Shown one piece after another: positions 33,038 to 44,332 of a stretch of DNA of 64,000 nt. The DNA is from Cystobasidiopsis lactophilus. Taxonomy: Eukaryota > Basidiomycota > Agaricostilbomycetes > Agaricostilbales > Chionosphaeraceae. The translations under genes were made by a program, and so were the position numbers. The stretch spans positions 558,001 to 622,000 of the forward strand of contig BCIO01000005.1 of the NCBI GenBank assembly GCA_001599975.1, written 5' to 3'. Every line of letters begins with the position of its first letter. Position 1 is the first letter of the stretch. Below the pieces are notes generated by a model. It had not been told where the DNA came from, made no database searches, and was given only the letters and a program-made list of their open reading frames with translations.

Positions 33038-34290
33038 ATGTCGTCCTTCCTCAAGTTTGTGGCTGCCTAAGTTGTTACGAGAGCTCGGCTGAATTAACGG
33101 GTGCCACAGTCGACTGGGCGCCAACAAGCAGCCACAGCAGGGCTCGGTGCCCAAATCTGGCAGCTCCAGCAATGGCCAGCGCCGCTCGCCGACGACGCCC
33201 TCCGCCCCTCAGTTCTCCTCTGGCTACGCGGACATGCAGACAGACCCGCCCATGCACAGCTCGTACCAGGGCCAGCCCTCCAAACCGCTGTACCTCTGCC
33301 AGCCGTGAGTCTTGTTGGTGCGCTCCTGTTCGGGGACTGACACATAGTGGCGCACAGCTTCGTTAAGGCCGCTCTAGTCAAGGGCTCCTTCAAGACCATC
33401 ACAGCGCTGCCAAAGCACGTCGACTCCAAGGAGTGGGTCGCAGTGAACAGTGAGCAGCCCCTTCCTGCGCAAGCTTTACCTCCACCAGGACCGCACGCCT
33501 AATCGCGCCCTTTAAACCAGTTGTCGATTTCTTTCACAAGTAAGCTGGCATCTTGTACTGCGCTGCCGACACGCGTTGCTGGGTGCTTATCGTCAGTTTG
33601 GGCGGCCCAGCTTGAACCACTTCCTGGGAGTGATTAGCGAACAATGCACCCGCGATTCCTGTCCAACGATGAGCGCTGGGCCTGGGTGCGTCTTGCTCTT
33701 GAATTGAAGCTATGACATGGCTCAACTGGGGCACGGATGAATAGCATGGACTACACTTGGACGGCAGGACCGAACAAGAAGCAAGTCAAGGTGCCCGCCA
33801 CTGAATACACCGGTTCGTGTCTATACCAGCTGCACGAGTGATTTGGCATAACCAACATCGATTTTTGGTTGTGGCGAACAGACTACGTGCTCACCTGGGC
33901 AGAAAAGACGATCGGGGACGAGTCCATCTTCCCAACCAAGGCCGGCCGCGAGTTCTCACCCACATTCCCGACCACCGCCCGCCATCTGTACACCCAGTTC
34001 CTCCGCATCTTTGCCCACCTTTACCACGCCCACTTCCAGCAGATGCTCCACCTCTCGCTCGAGGGCCACCTCAACTCACTCTTCGCCCACTTCCTCGTCT
34101 TCGGCATCACCTTTGGCCTCCTCGACCCCAAAGAGTGCCGCGCGCCCAAGGAGGGCTGGAGCTTTGTCGTTGGGGACCTGATAGATGTGAGCTTTGCTGA
34201 TCTCTTGCCTGCCTCTTTTTGCCGTAGTTGACGATCCCTTTTCCCTCGCGTTTCCAGGCTTGGAAGGCTTTGGGCATTTTAGCAGAGTGA
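33038..34290 (+). CDS. mob2: MOB2 (NDR/Cbk1 kinase activator)
   Basis: Mob-family coactivator of NDR kinases in the morphogenesis (RAM) pathway. The start MSSFLK at 33038 resembles the MOB2 start. A Gln/Ser-rich linker precedes YADMQTDPPMHSSYQGQP. The core reads PFVKAALVKGSFKTITALPK and HVDSKEWVAVN, the MOB2 rather than MOB1 version of this segment. It continues with HFLGVISEQCT, CPTMSAGPGMDYTW, FPTKAGREFSPTFPTT, IFAHLYHAHFQQMLHLSLE and SLFAHFLVFG. The Cys/His zinc positions (C...C...H...H) are present. The last intron joins GDLID to AWKALGILAE, with TGA at 34288-34290. The first intron is not resolved. Confidence 0.9.
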
Positions 34291-35389
34291 TTACTTTCCG
34301 TCTCCCTTGCACGTCACCACCCACGCACGCACATATCACACTGGGCCTCACCCACGGAGTTTGCTCGAATGTCCGCACTCAAGCTGGTCCTTCTTTCCGC
34401 TGACTTTGGCCTCCCTCATCTCGCTCAAAATGTTCTGGATTTCGTGGACCCCATGCCGAGCTATATGTTAAACTGCCCCCGCGGATTGGCGCCCGCGTCA
34501 TGCCGTCTACTGCTGCCCAAGGCCAAGCTCGCCACTCCTAACAATGGCCAAGGTCATCATCCTGTCTGCGATAGTCGGACAATTAGACCCGCCCGCTTCC
34601 GCTTGCTTGCTGACTGCCTGCCTAGCTCCCGCCTTCCACGCGAATATCAGATCCGGCCGAAGGAAGCTCCGGCTTAGAAGCCGCGCTTTACAACACAAGC
34701 AGGCATCAAGGTTATCGCCGCAATCAGTCAGCAACCGTTGCCCCAGCGCAATCCCACTTTGGAACGGCGGCGGCGGCCGGTCTGGCCGACCGAGTCCTGT
34801 CGTGCGAAATTGGCTGCTCGATGTGCACATCCCCTGAGCCCTCCGATCAGTTGTTTCTCGGAGAAGGGCTCCCCGTAACGCCGGAGGCGTAGTGCGCATC
34901 GAGCCTTCAGCTACCTGCGCCACTCGCCACAGCTGCCTCTATGCAGCAATTTTGCACCAAGACCTTGAAAGCCCAAAGACGGGCACAGGCGCAAGGTGCT
35001 TGCCGCAGCAATGTTCAGGCGGCGAACAAAGTTTTCCAGTCTAAAATGTGATCGGTCGATCATGACGCCACGCTTAAATTGTTCGGCGCGAACCCGTGCC
35101 TCTGCCACCTCTGGGTGCCGACGCAGGACCGAACAGTAGCATCTGCAGCTTGGACGCGTGCAGGCAGAACTCATCCCGTGGTAGAAGCAGTCGTTTACCT
35201 GCCTGACGTCTTGACCTATTTCGATTTCTCCAGTATATATCTTCGGCACGGGCTTATTCATGGGCTCCAAGTTTTAAATATCTTTCGTACCCGCATCGCC
35301 GTGCCGAGTGTGTCTGGTTCTTTCAAGTTTTCTCTGAGGATTGACGGTTGACTCTTGTTGACGGGCCAGATCTTTGCAATAGCTCGCTC
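34291..35389. other. Intergenic region
   Basis: About 1.1 kb between MOB2 and the Zn2Cys6 factor, both on plus. Open frames show no motif. It is GC-rich near 34760-34800 (cggcggcggccgg). It probably includes the regulator's promoter. Confidence 0.35.
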
Positions 35390-37323
35390 ATGTACCGCTT
35401 TGATCCAGTCCGAGATGCGATGGCGTCTGGCATGGTTGCCGGCGCAACGGCCCCTTCTTCCGGCTCCGTGTCGCCAATCTTGCCTCCATCTCAACAAGAT
35501 GTCGATCAAGGATGGATCTCCACAGCTGGCTGCATGCAGGCTTCCACATCGCAACAGCCAGTCGCTTCTGCCAGCAATCTTTACGAGCCTGAAGGCCCTC
35601 CTTTAAATGCCTCCTCCATTCGTCGATCTCGCGCTAGCAGAGGTAGGCTTCTGCCGCTACAGCTGCATCCCTGGCTCATCTTCCTTTTTGCAAACAGCGT
35701 GTGACTCTTGTCGGTGCGTCATTCACCCATGCCAAGACGACGGTTGCCCACGCGTAAGGATAAACAGGAAGAAGAAGATTCGCTGTGATGCAGTCGCGTC
35801 TTCCAGCAAAAGCATGCCTTGCCAGCACTGCAAGAGATCTAACATCGAGTGTACGTTCACGGGGCCGAACAATGCAGCGGGAGCCAAGTAGGTTTTGAGC
35901 TCGCGTTTACTCATCACTCTGATCCTCTCTTGCAGCACCCAATACATCCAAGGACTTCAGGATCGTATTGCAGAGTTGGAACACCGCACTCAGTCACCCG
36001 AATCAGCGTGGGAACGGACACCCGCCATTGGCGGCGGCCGGGAATGGTACCGGCCAACTGGCTCTCGGCCAACCGGCGACCAGAATTGGCCGACAAAGGT
36101 CTTCCTGAACTTGCTTCAGCGCACTGCCTGTGTCATTTCTATCCGTTCTATCAAATCAGACCCGCCCCATCCGCTTCTGCTTCAATGGACGCAAGAAAAT
36201 GTGACGGCAGACGCTTTCCAGCTGTTGGGACTGGCTTTGTTCGGTACATCCAACTCCGAAACGTACGTCGGGCACCCTGTTTTTGGCGCATACTGAGGCT
36301 GACGCTAGACTTCAGCGACATCGACACTCTCTTCATAGCGTCGGTTCACATTTTTCTGTCCGGAATGTCGGTGTCGCCCGTCTTGGCTGCATTGGGCCGC
36401 AAGGTCTATTTGCGACTGCTGAACAGCGTCACGTTGCCACGCCAGTGCATCGTGTTTCAAATTGCGACGTACTGGTGGGTGGCTCTGGCCGTTCGAGCAT
36501 CCTACGGCGCTGATGGGACATCACGACAGGCACTCCGTTGCCTTCTCAGACTGCATGCCCACCTCGGACTACATCCCAACAACATTGGAGCAACTGACCG
36601 AATACGAAAAGCTGGTGGTTGACGACTGCGCCTTTCCCGACATTGCGCTGCCTAGGGCCCGAAACATCATTCGAGGCACTCTGTATCTTGCGTCCGGCTT
36701 GCAGAGACCTGAAGGTTCTGACGTGAGCCAAGTAGAAGAGCGTGAGTGCTCTGCTTCTGGTCACCATATTCCGACGGGCTCTTGTGATATTTCGAGGCCC
36801 AGTCCTTCAGCAGATGGCATCAGTAGCCGCAGTCCTCAACTCCGTTGCCGATGAAGGAGGCGGAACCTTCTCGCCTGCTGATGCCGAGAAACTGAAGAAT
36901 GGATCCCTTTACATTGCCTTTAATTATGCGCTTGGCGGCACCATTTTGGCGACGCACGCCCTTGCGATTGGTGATTTGAGTCCTAGAGCTTGTTTACATT
37001 GCATCTGACAGTTTCGCGCGCTAGGTCTGGTAGCCGGGTTCTGTGCCGAACTTTGGCAGCTGTGTACAGAGCCGACCACAGGTGGCCTTCTGGAACCCCC
37101 GGCCCTAACTCCCGGTCTTCCCGAGTTGATCAATCTGATTCAACAGACGCCAGAGCAAGAAATGGCGGGCCGAGATCTTTTCCTGCAGTGGGCCAACCAG
37201 ATGGGTGCCCTCGTGCTCGGTCGGAATGTCGAGCGCGCCAAAGCGGTGTTGGCGTCGGTCTCACAAGACGTGAAGAGCCACGGGGCGGTGGGACATTTGC
37301 TACGACCTTGGTCGTACGGCTAG
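35390..37323 (+). CDS. Zn2Cys6 transcription factor
   Basis: Fungal binuclear-zinc-cluster regulator. The start ATG at 35390 gives MYRFDPVRDAMASG and a Ser/Pro-rich lead. Two introns interrupt the DNA-binding domain; joined, it reads ACDSCRKKKIRCD ... PCQHCKRSNIECTF, with spacing C-x2-C-x6-C-x11-C-x2-C-x6-C. A third intron precedes TQYIQGLQDRIAELEHRT, the linker and dimerisation coiled coil. The remainder is a diverged fungal middle-homology region with several introns, including IATYWWVALAVRASY-like and LNLIQQ-like helices, ending HLLRPWSYG at 37323. The last 24 bp overlap the 3' coding end of the P450 gene on the other strand, which suggests, but does not prove, that it regulates that gene. 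Confidence 0.8.
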
Positions 37324-39155
37324 CCAGCATTCCAAAGGCTTGCGCAGGAAGCCTTCAGAGATTTCGAGAGGCTTGCTCGGATCTTGTAATTTGAACTCCC
37401 AGTTAAGGAAAATGTTGGCAACAAACAGTTGCAGCTGCTGGACCGCCAAATTTTTGCCGACGCAGCCTCTCGGGCCTGGGTTTCAAAAGTGAGCGGGCGC
37501 CCTATAGGCTATCACGCGTCGGCGGAAGGACCAACCTCGAGAGAATGCGTTGAAACCTTTCTCTGCCAGCAAGCTTGAGCCAGGTTCCAGCCAGCGCTCC
37601 GGCCGGAACTCGAGGGCATCGTTTCCCCAGATGGCCTTAGAGAGGTGAATAGAGTAGGTAGGCACCGACACGATTGTCTGTTGGTGCATCGATTAAAACT
37701 ATACAGCCTTGATAAAGATGATAACATACGCCGGCTTGGAGTCGAAGGCCTTTGAACTCGGCCTGCTCGGGGAGAACACGGGGCAACCCAATGCCACTCG
37801 TGGAATGGATTCGCAGAGCCTCATTGATGACTGCCGAGAGATAAGGCAGACCACGTAAGTCTTCAGACTGTAGATGGTCGTTTGGTCCTTCAAGGCTCGC
37901 ATATGTCTTGGCGCTTCGTAACTCTGCAGACAGACGCTCTTGCACAGATGGGTTCCTTGCGACCCTGTAAGAAGGCGAGATTGGTCAAATGGTAGCCTTG
38001 ACAAGGGCTGGGCTACAGGCTTACCAGTAAGCGATGGCGCAGGTGCTGTTAGAGGTCGTATCGGAGCCAGCAATGAGTAAGGTCAGGGCCTCCGCCACCA
38101 GCTCGTCCTTGCCCAAAGGGCGACCTTTCTCATCTTTTCCATTCTGTAGGTGCGCCAGTAGGTCCTTGCGGTCCATCTCTTCTGCTGCGAGCCTCGCATT
38201 GACTCGCGAGCGGGCGATGCCAGCCAAATTTTTGACGGAATCAGCTCCTCGACGGAACCAAGGGTCCAGGTATTTGGTGTAAGGGCGCAACCAGGGCATC
38301 AAACAGCCTTGGGTGGCGGAGAATTCGCCGCGTTCGTTGAGGATCTTCACGGCGGGCAGCAATAAGATCGTGCCGTCATCATTGTCGACCTCGGCCACGT
38401 CTGCCTCCCTTTCGAGCATCCCAAACGGTGATCCAAACGCCAAGTCGCCTATGGAGTCAAAGGCCAGATAGTTGCACCACTGTGCCAACCTCGATCAAAA
38501 TTTGCCAAATCCCCCACAGAAAGCGAAGACCACGCACTGGAAGGAAATCGAAGGAGTGGGACCAGCCACCCGAGGCGTCGGTGAACTTGAGTCGCCATTT
38601 TCGTAGGAAGCAGTTGACGTTCTTCAGGATGTACGGTTCAAAATCGTTCAGGGAGGAAGGTGCGAATGTATGCGAGACGATCTGGTCAAGGACAGTGGTC
38701 AGCCTTACTGGCTCCCACCAGAACGGAGCTGTACAGCTCACCTTGCGTTTGCGAGCGTGCTCGGCCCGGCTCCTTGTGTTGAACATGCCACGGACTCCAC
38801 CGCGTACCCCAACGAAAGCGTCGTAAAAGGTGGACTTGGTCGTGAAAGGCTTCGAGTGGCCGTAAACGAGGCTGAAAGCGTCAGGGTCGGCTATTGACAA
38901 GTGATTTGGAGCGATGCGAACGTAAGGACCGTGTCGCTGGTGCAATGCGTGGACAACCAGTGACCTTCTGCCTCTTCGACTCTGCAAGGCCAACCAAACG
39001 TCGGTCATCTTGGCAAAAGCTGGCCCCGGAAACCTTCGTAACTGCTTCGAGTCCCACAGGAATGGCACCAGATGGGTGCCGAGGACGGCAAAGAGAAAGA
39101 CGCAGGCAAGAGTCAGCCAGGGCGAGCCATCGAGGAATGAGGCCGGAAGTCCCAT
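37300..39155 (-). CDS. Cytochrome P450 monooxygenase
   Basis: Microsomal P450. The ATG at 39155 starts MGLPASFLDGSPW and a membrane anchor (LTLACVFLFAVLGTHLVPFL), followed by the Pro-rich hinge RRFPGPAFAK. The I-helix is LLIAGSDTTSNSTCAIAYW (AGxDTT), the K-helix has ExxR in NEALRIHS, and the PERF-like motif is FRPERWLEPGS. The heme loop is FSRG|PRGCVGKNLA across an intron (FxxGxRxCxG complete). It ends LECWLAVRPRS at 37300. At least five exons. Length and motifs are those of an intact fungal P450, probably of a CYP family acting on hydrophobic secondary metabolites; substrate unknown. Tail-to-tail overlap with the Zn2Cys6 gene. Confidence 0.9.
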
Positions 39156-39536
39156 GGCGAGTCTCTTAGTAGCCCATGCGTCCACAGCAATAACCCTCTC
39201 AGAAGTTCAGTGGCGTTGGGCGAGAGATTCCCGGTCCAAGATCGTGGCCGGCTCCGGGAGACGGCCATTTTTGCTCGCGAGAAGGCGGAGGAGAATGCTA
39301 TCAAAGTAGTGGTCCTTAGGAAGCAGCTCTCAGCAACACCAGTAAGAGCAGTAATGTCCATGAAGCAGAAGCAGGACGACGTTGGGAGACAAGCGTCACT
39401 GCAGAAAGCCTCTGGCGGACCGCGTAAAAGCTGGCCCGTTGCCCAATTCATGGAGAAGGAAGTCAATGTTGCAGGTCTTATTGCTCTATGAGATGTGAAT
39501 GCACTGATTCAACGCGCCAATAAGCTAGAGGGTCTC
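39156..39536. promoter_or_regulatory. Upstream region of the P450 gene
   Basis: No supported gene. It lies between the P450 start and the stop of GWS copy B, so it contains the P450 promoter. Confidence 0.4.
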
Positions 39537-40123
39537 TCAGTCAATTTCGTGCAAGTCATTTGGGTGGCGGCGGTCATTGACTTTGCGTTTAGTCTGCGAA
39601 GTCGGAACAAACATGACTGACTTCCATCCAGCTGCATCAGACCACTTCGGCTGAGAAAAAAGCAGTGAGACAGCTGCAGTGCCCGAAGCGATGGGCGACA
39701 GCTCACAACGCACTGCGTCCTCGCAGCGATAGCTGAACCTCTACCGGTACATTGAGGGCCGTCAAAGAGTATGCCCTGAGACATCACAATTCAGTTTTCT
39801 CAACAACGCTTAGAAGAAGCGAAAATGGACTTGCCTTCCATAAGTTGGTGCCAACTCCCATGCAGACTGATGGGTAAGCCGTCGAACCAGCGTTGTCTGT
39901 TCGCAACAGAGACTGAATGAGCGGAAATGCAACGGAACAGGAGTGAACCTGCAACTCACTGTCCAGATTTCTGCACAGGTGGGCAGCGACGTCGGCCTGT
40001 TTTGGGCTCCAGGCAAGACTGTTGACGTCCTTTCCACACGTTGCGTCGGTACTAGGTAGGGCACCCTTTTTGATGGGGTTCAAGACCTTATCACAAGGGG
40101 TGTACTAGAGGGAGACTTGCCAT
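39537..40123 (-). CDS. GWS-family small Cys-containing protein, copy B (116 aa)
   Basis: Exons: 40121-40123 (ATG), 39960-40065, 39835-39896, 39710-39775 and 39537-39650, all joined in frame. Introns 1 and 3 both have donor gcaagt (GC...AG), the sequence usual for functional GC donors. The product begins MGALPSTDATCGKDV, has ADVAAHLCRNLDNNAGSTAY, then GILFDGPQCTGRGSA and the last exon AAGWKSVMFVPTSQTKR...HEID. It is closest to copy A: the AGWKSVMFVP and SQTKR segments are identical. Copy B has an intron after NLDN that A lacks, and A has one after YPSA that B lacks. Start context has A at -3. Confidence 0.65.
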
Positions 40124-41406
40124 GCTTGCTCTGCTATTTCTTCAGTCTCGAATGGTCAACCAGAGGCGTCAATCTGTCACCCCAAGGTGTGCAGGCCGAA
40201 GTAGCTGATGGAGGAAGAGATCTTCTGTGCCTAGATGCCCAGACCTTGAAACAGTCCGGGTCTTGTCTTATCCCTCTCCTCCGAGTTTTAGGAGCACGAG
40301 GACCTTCCATATCGACCCTTTTCTAGAGAAATCAGTCAGCAAGACCCAAAAGTTCTGGTAGAACGTCCTGGGCTTACATGTCCTGAGTCATAAATACCCG
40401 AGCGCAATACAGCGGTGCAAGAGGGCAGGATCCCTGGAAGGAGAATTCTGCTCTTTGGGCTCTTTGGCAGGCAGTGCGCTTAGGGGTATGGCTTCGGGCT
40501 GACAAGAGAGTATTGAACATCATATCAACGTCATGACTAGAGGCAGCCCATTGAAGAGGGCGCAAACCAGCACCATGGCAGGATTCGGATGTAAAGGCCA
40601 GGCGGTGCTCGAGGACGTAGGCATTCTGTCCGAGGGTTGTCTCTTCTACCAAGAACACTTTCCACGACACAAAGGTGAGTCCACGATGGCCGCGAGCGAA
40701 TCAGAATCTGATGCCGGCTTTGGTTCTCGTTTAGACAGCTAACCATGGCCAACGAAATCCTCTGCGCCACCTTGACCTTGTCCGAGAGCGGCTCGAGCGC
40801 ATTCTTTCCCATCTTCGCTGCCTGGACAGGGTGTTCCAAGTCCTCTGAAGGCTTCATTGTGGATTCTGCCGTGCTCGAAAACTTTGCCAGCCGGGCAGCA
40901 GACGGCCAGCGAGCAGTCCAGAGATTCGATGTCTACTACCGAAAAACTCCTCTAGTACCAGGAACCCATCTTCACGTCTTGGTTGGGTCTAACAGGGTCA
41001 ACTTAGGCCGTGAGAGCAGCCTAGGGTCCGAGAAAGTCGATTTCCTGCGTAACCGGGACATCGGCTCGGGCATCGAGCCCGCTTTATTGTAATTGAGAGT
41101 CGTACGCAAGCAATTGCACCACTCGAAGGCACCCAAACCCTCGGGCGCGCGTCGAACACAAATAGAGATCAAGGCTTGGCTGTCAGGGCCGTCGACAACC
41201 AGCTGCTCTGGGAGGCAGGCATGGCTGTTCAGCGGCGCACGAGCACCAATGCAGAGATACAATTCAGCCAGAGGAACCGCCATTCCAGAAGTCGGCCGCT
41301 GCGGAGCAAGACCAGCGCACAAAACGAGGGTCTTCCACTCACCGCCACCTTTTGGGCTGCTGGTTCACTTAGACGCCCGTCTGCCTTGTGTAACGCCTAG
41401 CAATAT
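40124..41406. other. Intergenic or poorly resolved region
   Basis: About 1.3 kb between GWS copy B and MAM3. The only coding-like stretch is the candidate at 40575-41092, listed separately. The rest shows nothing I can name. Confidence 0.35.
40575..41092 (+). CDS. Weak candidate gene, unassigned
   Basis: The ATG at 40575 opens MAGFGCKGQAVLEDVG up to a good donor (gtgagt, about 40674) and an acceptor (tagacag, about 40739). The following exon could be read in either of two frames, one giving RHLDLVRERLERILSHLR and the other an open frame to 41092 with C-rich third positions. No motif is recognised. Confidence 0.22.
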
Positions 41407-44194
41407 ATGGTCGAACTCCTGCTGCTTGAAGAAGATGACAAGCCCCCTTGTAGTGGTTCACTCCGCTTGAATCCATCGCCAAATCGACGCAACAACAAAT
41501 CAGCCCTCGCTCAATGCCTCGGACGCCTGGCTGGCCTCGCCCCCAGGGCAGCGCGCCAGCTGTTGGGTAGCCCCTACACATGCCTGGCTCTGTTCACCTT
41601 GCTCGCGGGCGTGCTGCCGTCCGTGGCAGCCCAATCAGCCACCAGTCCGGCCGCTCCCGCCTGCACGACTGAGAAAGAGGGCAAGGACAGCGCCTTTGGC
41701 GTCTATGCCGCCTTGATCCCAATCTTGGGTGCGTTCCGGGGCTGCCGTCGCTGAAGCCTTTACTCAAAAAGCTTGACTGACGCCATCGCAGTTATTTGCT
41801 CTGGTGAGGCGCCTTTGTCCGGCCTTTTGACGGCCGCGGAACTGACGTGACGCCCATCAGGCATCCTCGCTGGCTTGACTCTTGGCTACATGTCCCTTGA
41901 CATGACCACGCTCGCCGTGTTGGCCAAGACCGGCACGCCCAAGCAGCAGGCCTACGCTAAGAAGATCATGCCTGTCCGCAAGGATGGCCACCTGTTGCTG
42001 ATCACGCTTATTTTGGCCAACATGATTATCAACGAGACACTGCCCATCATCAGTGACAAAGTCCTCGGCGGCGGCATTTACGCCGTCGTCATCTCCACGG
42101 CCCTTATCGTGATCTTTTCCGAAATCATCCCCCAGTCGGTCTGTACTAGGTACGAAACTCCCATTCCTGAGTGCTCATGGCGAAGGCTCACAATTCCCGT
42201 CACGCCAGATTCGGCTTGCAAAGTTCGTTCATGGGCCCGTTCTCTGTGTTTAAAGCTGACATTCTGCTGCAGTTGGCGCCTTCATGATATGGCCTGTCCG
42301 CATCTTGATCTACATCTTTTTCATCGTGGCCTGGCCTGTATCCAAGCTGCTGACCTGGTTGTTGGGCGCGCACTCGGGCGTGGTGTACCGCAGGGCCGAG
42401 CTCAAGGAGCTCGTGGCCATGCACCAGGCTAACGAGACGGGCCACGGAGGAGGAGACTTGCAACCGGACACGGTCAACATCGTCGCGGGAGCGCTGGACT
42501 TCCAGGAGAAGAGCGTGGGCGACGCCATGACCCCGATCGAGGGCGTTTTCATGCTCAATCTGCACACCACCAAGCTCGATTACGAGACGCTGGGCAAGAT
42601 CCTGCAATCCGGCCACTCGCGCATCCCGGTCTACGAGGAGGTGGCTTTGGACAAAGGGGACGATCCCAAGACGTCGAAGAAGATTATCGGCGTCATCCTC
42701 ACCAAGCAGTTCATTCTGCTCGACCCGGAAGACGCCGTGCCTCTCAGCGAGCTGCCCATTCACCCGATTCCTCTGGTTTGCGATAACTTGCCGCTGCACT
42801 CGATCCTCAACACGTTCCAGGAAGGCCGGTCACACATCGCGGTCGTCGCGCCTTTGCTTCCGCAGTACCGCAAGCAGCTGGAGGAGACCCACCCTGGCTA
42901 TAGCAGCTCGTCCGGTGCCAGCAGCCCGGACAAGGAGCACAGTCACTTCTTCAAGAACCTCTTCCGCCACAACTCGGGTTCGGGTGATGAGGACGAGAAG
43001 GACGCGCTCAAGAAGGCGGAGATGGGTTTGGCGCCCAACTTGGACTTGGATAAGGTGCCGGAGATGGTCCAGGCTAGCCAGAAGGACCTGTTGGCAATCT
43101 TGGCCGACGTCGATAGGCCCGTGGGCATCATCACCTTGGAGGACGTCTTGGAAGGTAAGGCTGCGGCTCTCTTTCAATCATTCTTGCTATTTTCCGGACT
43201 CAAAAAGCGTCGTTCAGAGCTGATTGGCGAGGAGATTCAAGACGAATTTGATCTGGCACCTGACGGCTCCAGCCGCATTGAGCCCTACATCCCTCCCGAA
43301 TATCATTCAGAGCTCAAGAAGAAGGCCGAAAAGTCCAAACTCAGCTTGCGTCCACCTTTTGTCGGCGGCCGACCTTCTGCTATCAAGACCGGCGACAAGA
43401 CGGGCAGCCATCCATCGACGCCCACACCCACCGGCACGCCTGCGCCTGAAAAGCAAGGAGAGAAACCCGCAAGCCAACCTCCACCTGTTAAAGTGAAGCC
43501 CGCGTTGGCAGCTCGCGCGTCGAATCTCTTCTTGCCGCCTCGCTCAAAGTCGCAACCAGCTCGCAGCCGTTCCACACCACCTGTCGCGTCTGAATCGTCG
43601 CTCAAGACTGTGTCAGTCCCTCCTGTCACTCCTTCGCCCACCATTGCCGGAAGCCCTGCGGCCATCGACCCTACGACCCCGCAGATCGGCTTGGCTCTGG
43701 TGGAAGAAGGCAACACCAGCGTGACATCGACGGACGATACGATGAAGGACGAGCCGGAGGACATGGGCGATTCTGTGCTCAGACGACGATCCATGGACGA
43801 AAGCCCTGCTGAACGCCGGGCCAACGCTCCCACTTTCCTGCCACTTCCGCAGAACGCACTGGATCGCGGCCGCAGAGCTGCCATGGTCATAGCGACGGCC
43901 GCTGGCGTGCCTGGCACACCGACTGCGTCTGCCTCGCTCCCACCCCCATCGAACATCGGCACCGCGGGCCCGAGAACCAAGATTTTCAAGACTTTGGCCA
44001 GCCCGCCTTCGCTTGCGTCGAGCTTGAGAAGGCCGAGCGCGGGCCCTAGTGTGGTTGGATCCCGCTCTTATTCGCCCGCCGTCGACCCTCAAGAGCCTGG
44101 AACGGCACAGGAGACGGATACGCCTCAAGAGCCGTCAACTCCCCAAGCGCCAGATCTGCCCTCCACTACCGAGGACAGCAAAGACAAAGTGTAA
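41407..44194 (+). CDS. mam3: MAM3/CNNM-family membrane protein (DUF21 plus CBS pair)
   Basis: Vacuolar or plasma-membrane CNNM transporter family linked to manganese and magnesium balance. The N-terminus has a hydrophobic stretch (CLALFTLLAGVLPSVAAQS). The DUF21 core is assembled through two microexons: VICSGILAGLTLGYMSLDM, IINETLPIISDKVLGGG, VIFSEIIPQSVCTRFGLQIG and FMIWPVRILIYIFFIVAWP. A CBS pair follows (VGDAMTPIEGVFML, HSRIPVYEE, IIGVILTKQFILL, RPVGIITLEDVLEELIGEEI). The C-terminal ~330 residues are low-complexity Ser/Pro/Thr, ending TTEDSKDKV. An acidic/His insert (SPDKEHSHFFKNLFRHNS) interrupts the second CBS motif. The gene converges on the ABC transporter, with 138 bp between stops. 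Confidence 0.9.
41792..41803 (+). other. 12-nt microexon of MAM3
   Basis: TTATTTGCTCTG lies between an acceptor ..catcgcag and a donor gtgagg. It supplies V-I-C-S-G together with flanking bases (phase 1 in, phase 1 out), restoring the conserved start of the DUF21 motif before ILAGLTLGYMSL. Confidence 0.78.
42209..42222 (+). other. 14-nt microexon of MAM3
   Basis: ATTCGGCTTGCAAA lies between ..cacgccag and gttcgt. Joined to ..ACTAG (ending 42149) and TTGGCG.. (from 42273), it encodes C-T-R-F-G-L-Q-I-G-A, the conserved CTRYGLxIGA motif after the third DUF21 helix. Without it the frame is lost. Confidence 0.78.
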
Positions 44195-44332
44195 CATAGT
44201 GTCCATGGAACTCTTGGCATTCTTTCCTGCGTGTACTTCACTGCATTGGCCATGGTTGTTGACTCGAACTCCATTAGCATAAGAAAAGGACAGAAATCTA
44301 TCGTCAAATGTTCGGCAGGCACGCCAGTTCGT

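Noticed and set aside
33038-34290. MOB1 as the identity of the Mob gene
   Set aside because: The segment PFVKAALVKGSFKTITALPK and the MSSFL start match MOB2, not MOB1.
37126-37323. Regulator 3' end as a chance open frame inside the P450 gene
   Set aside because: Its product (INLIQQTPEQEMAGRD, NVERAKAVLASVSQ) has helical coding character and continues the frame from upstream, so I kept it as the regulator's C-terminus, with the overlap noted.
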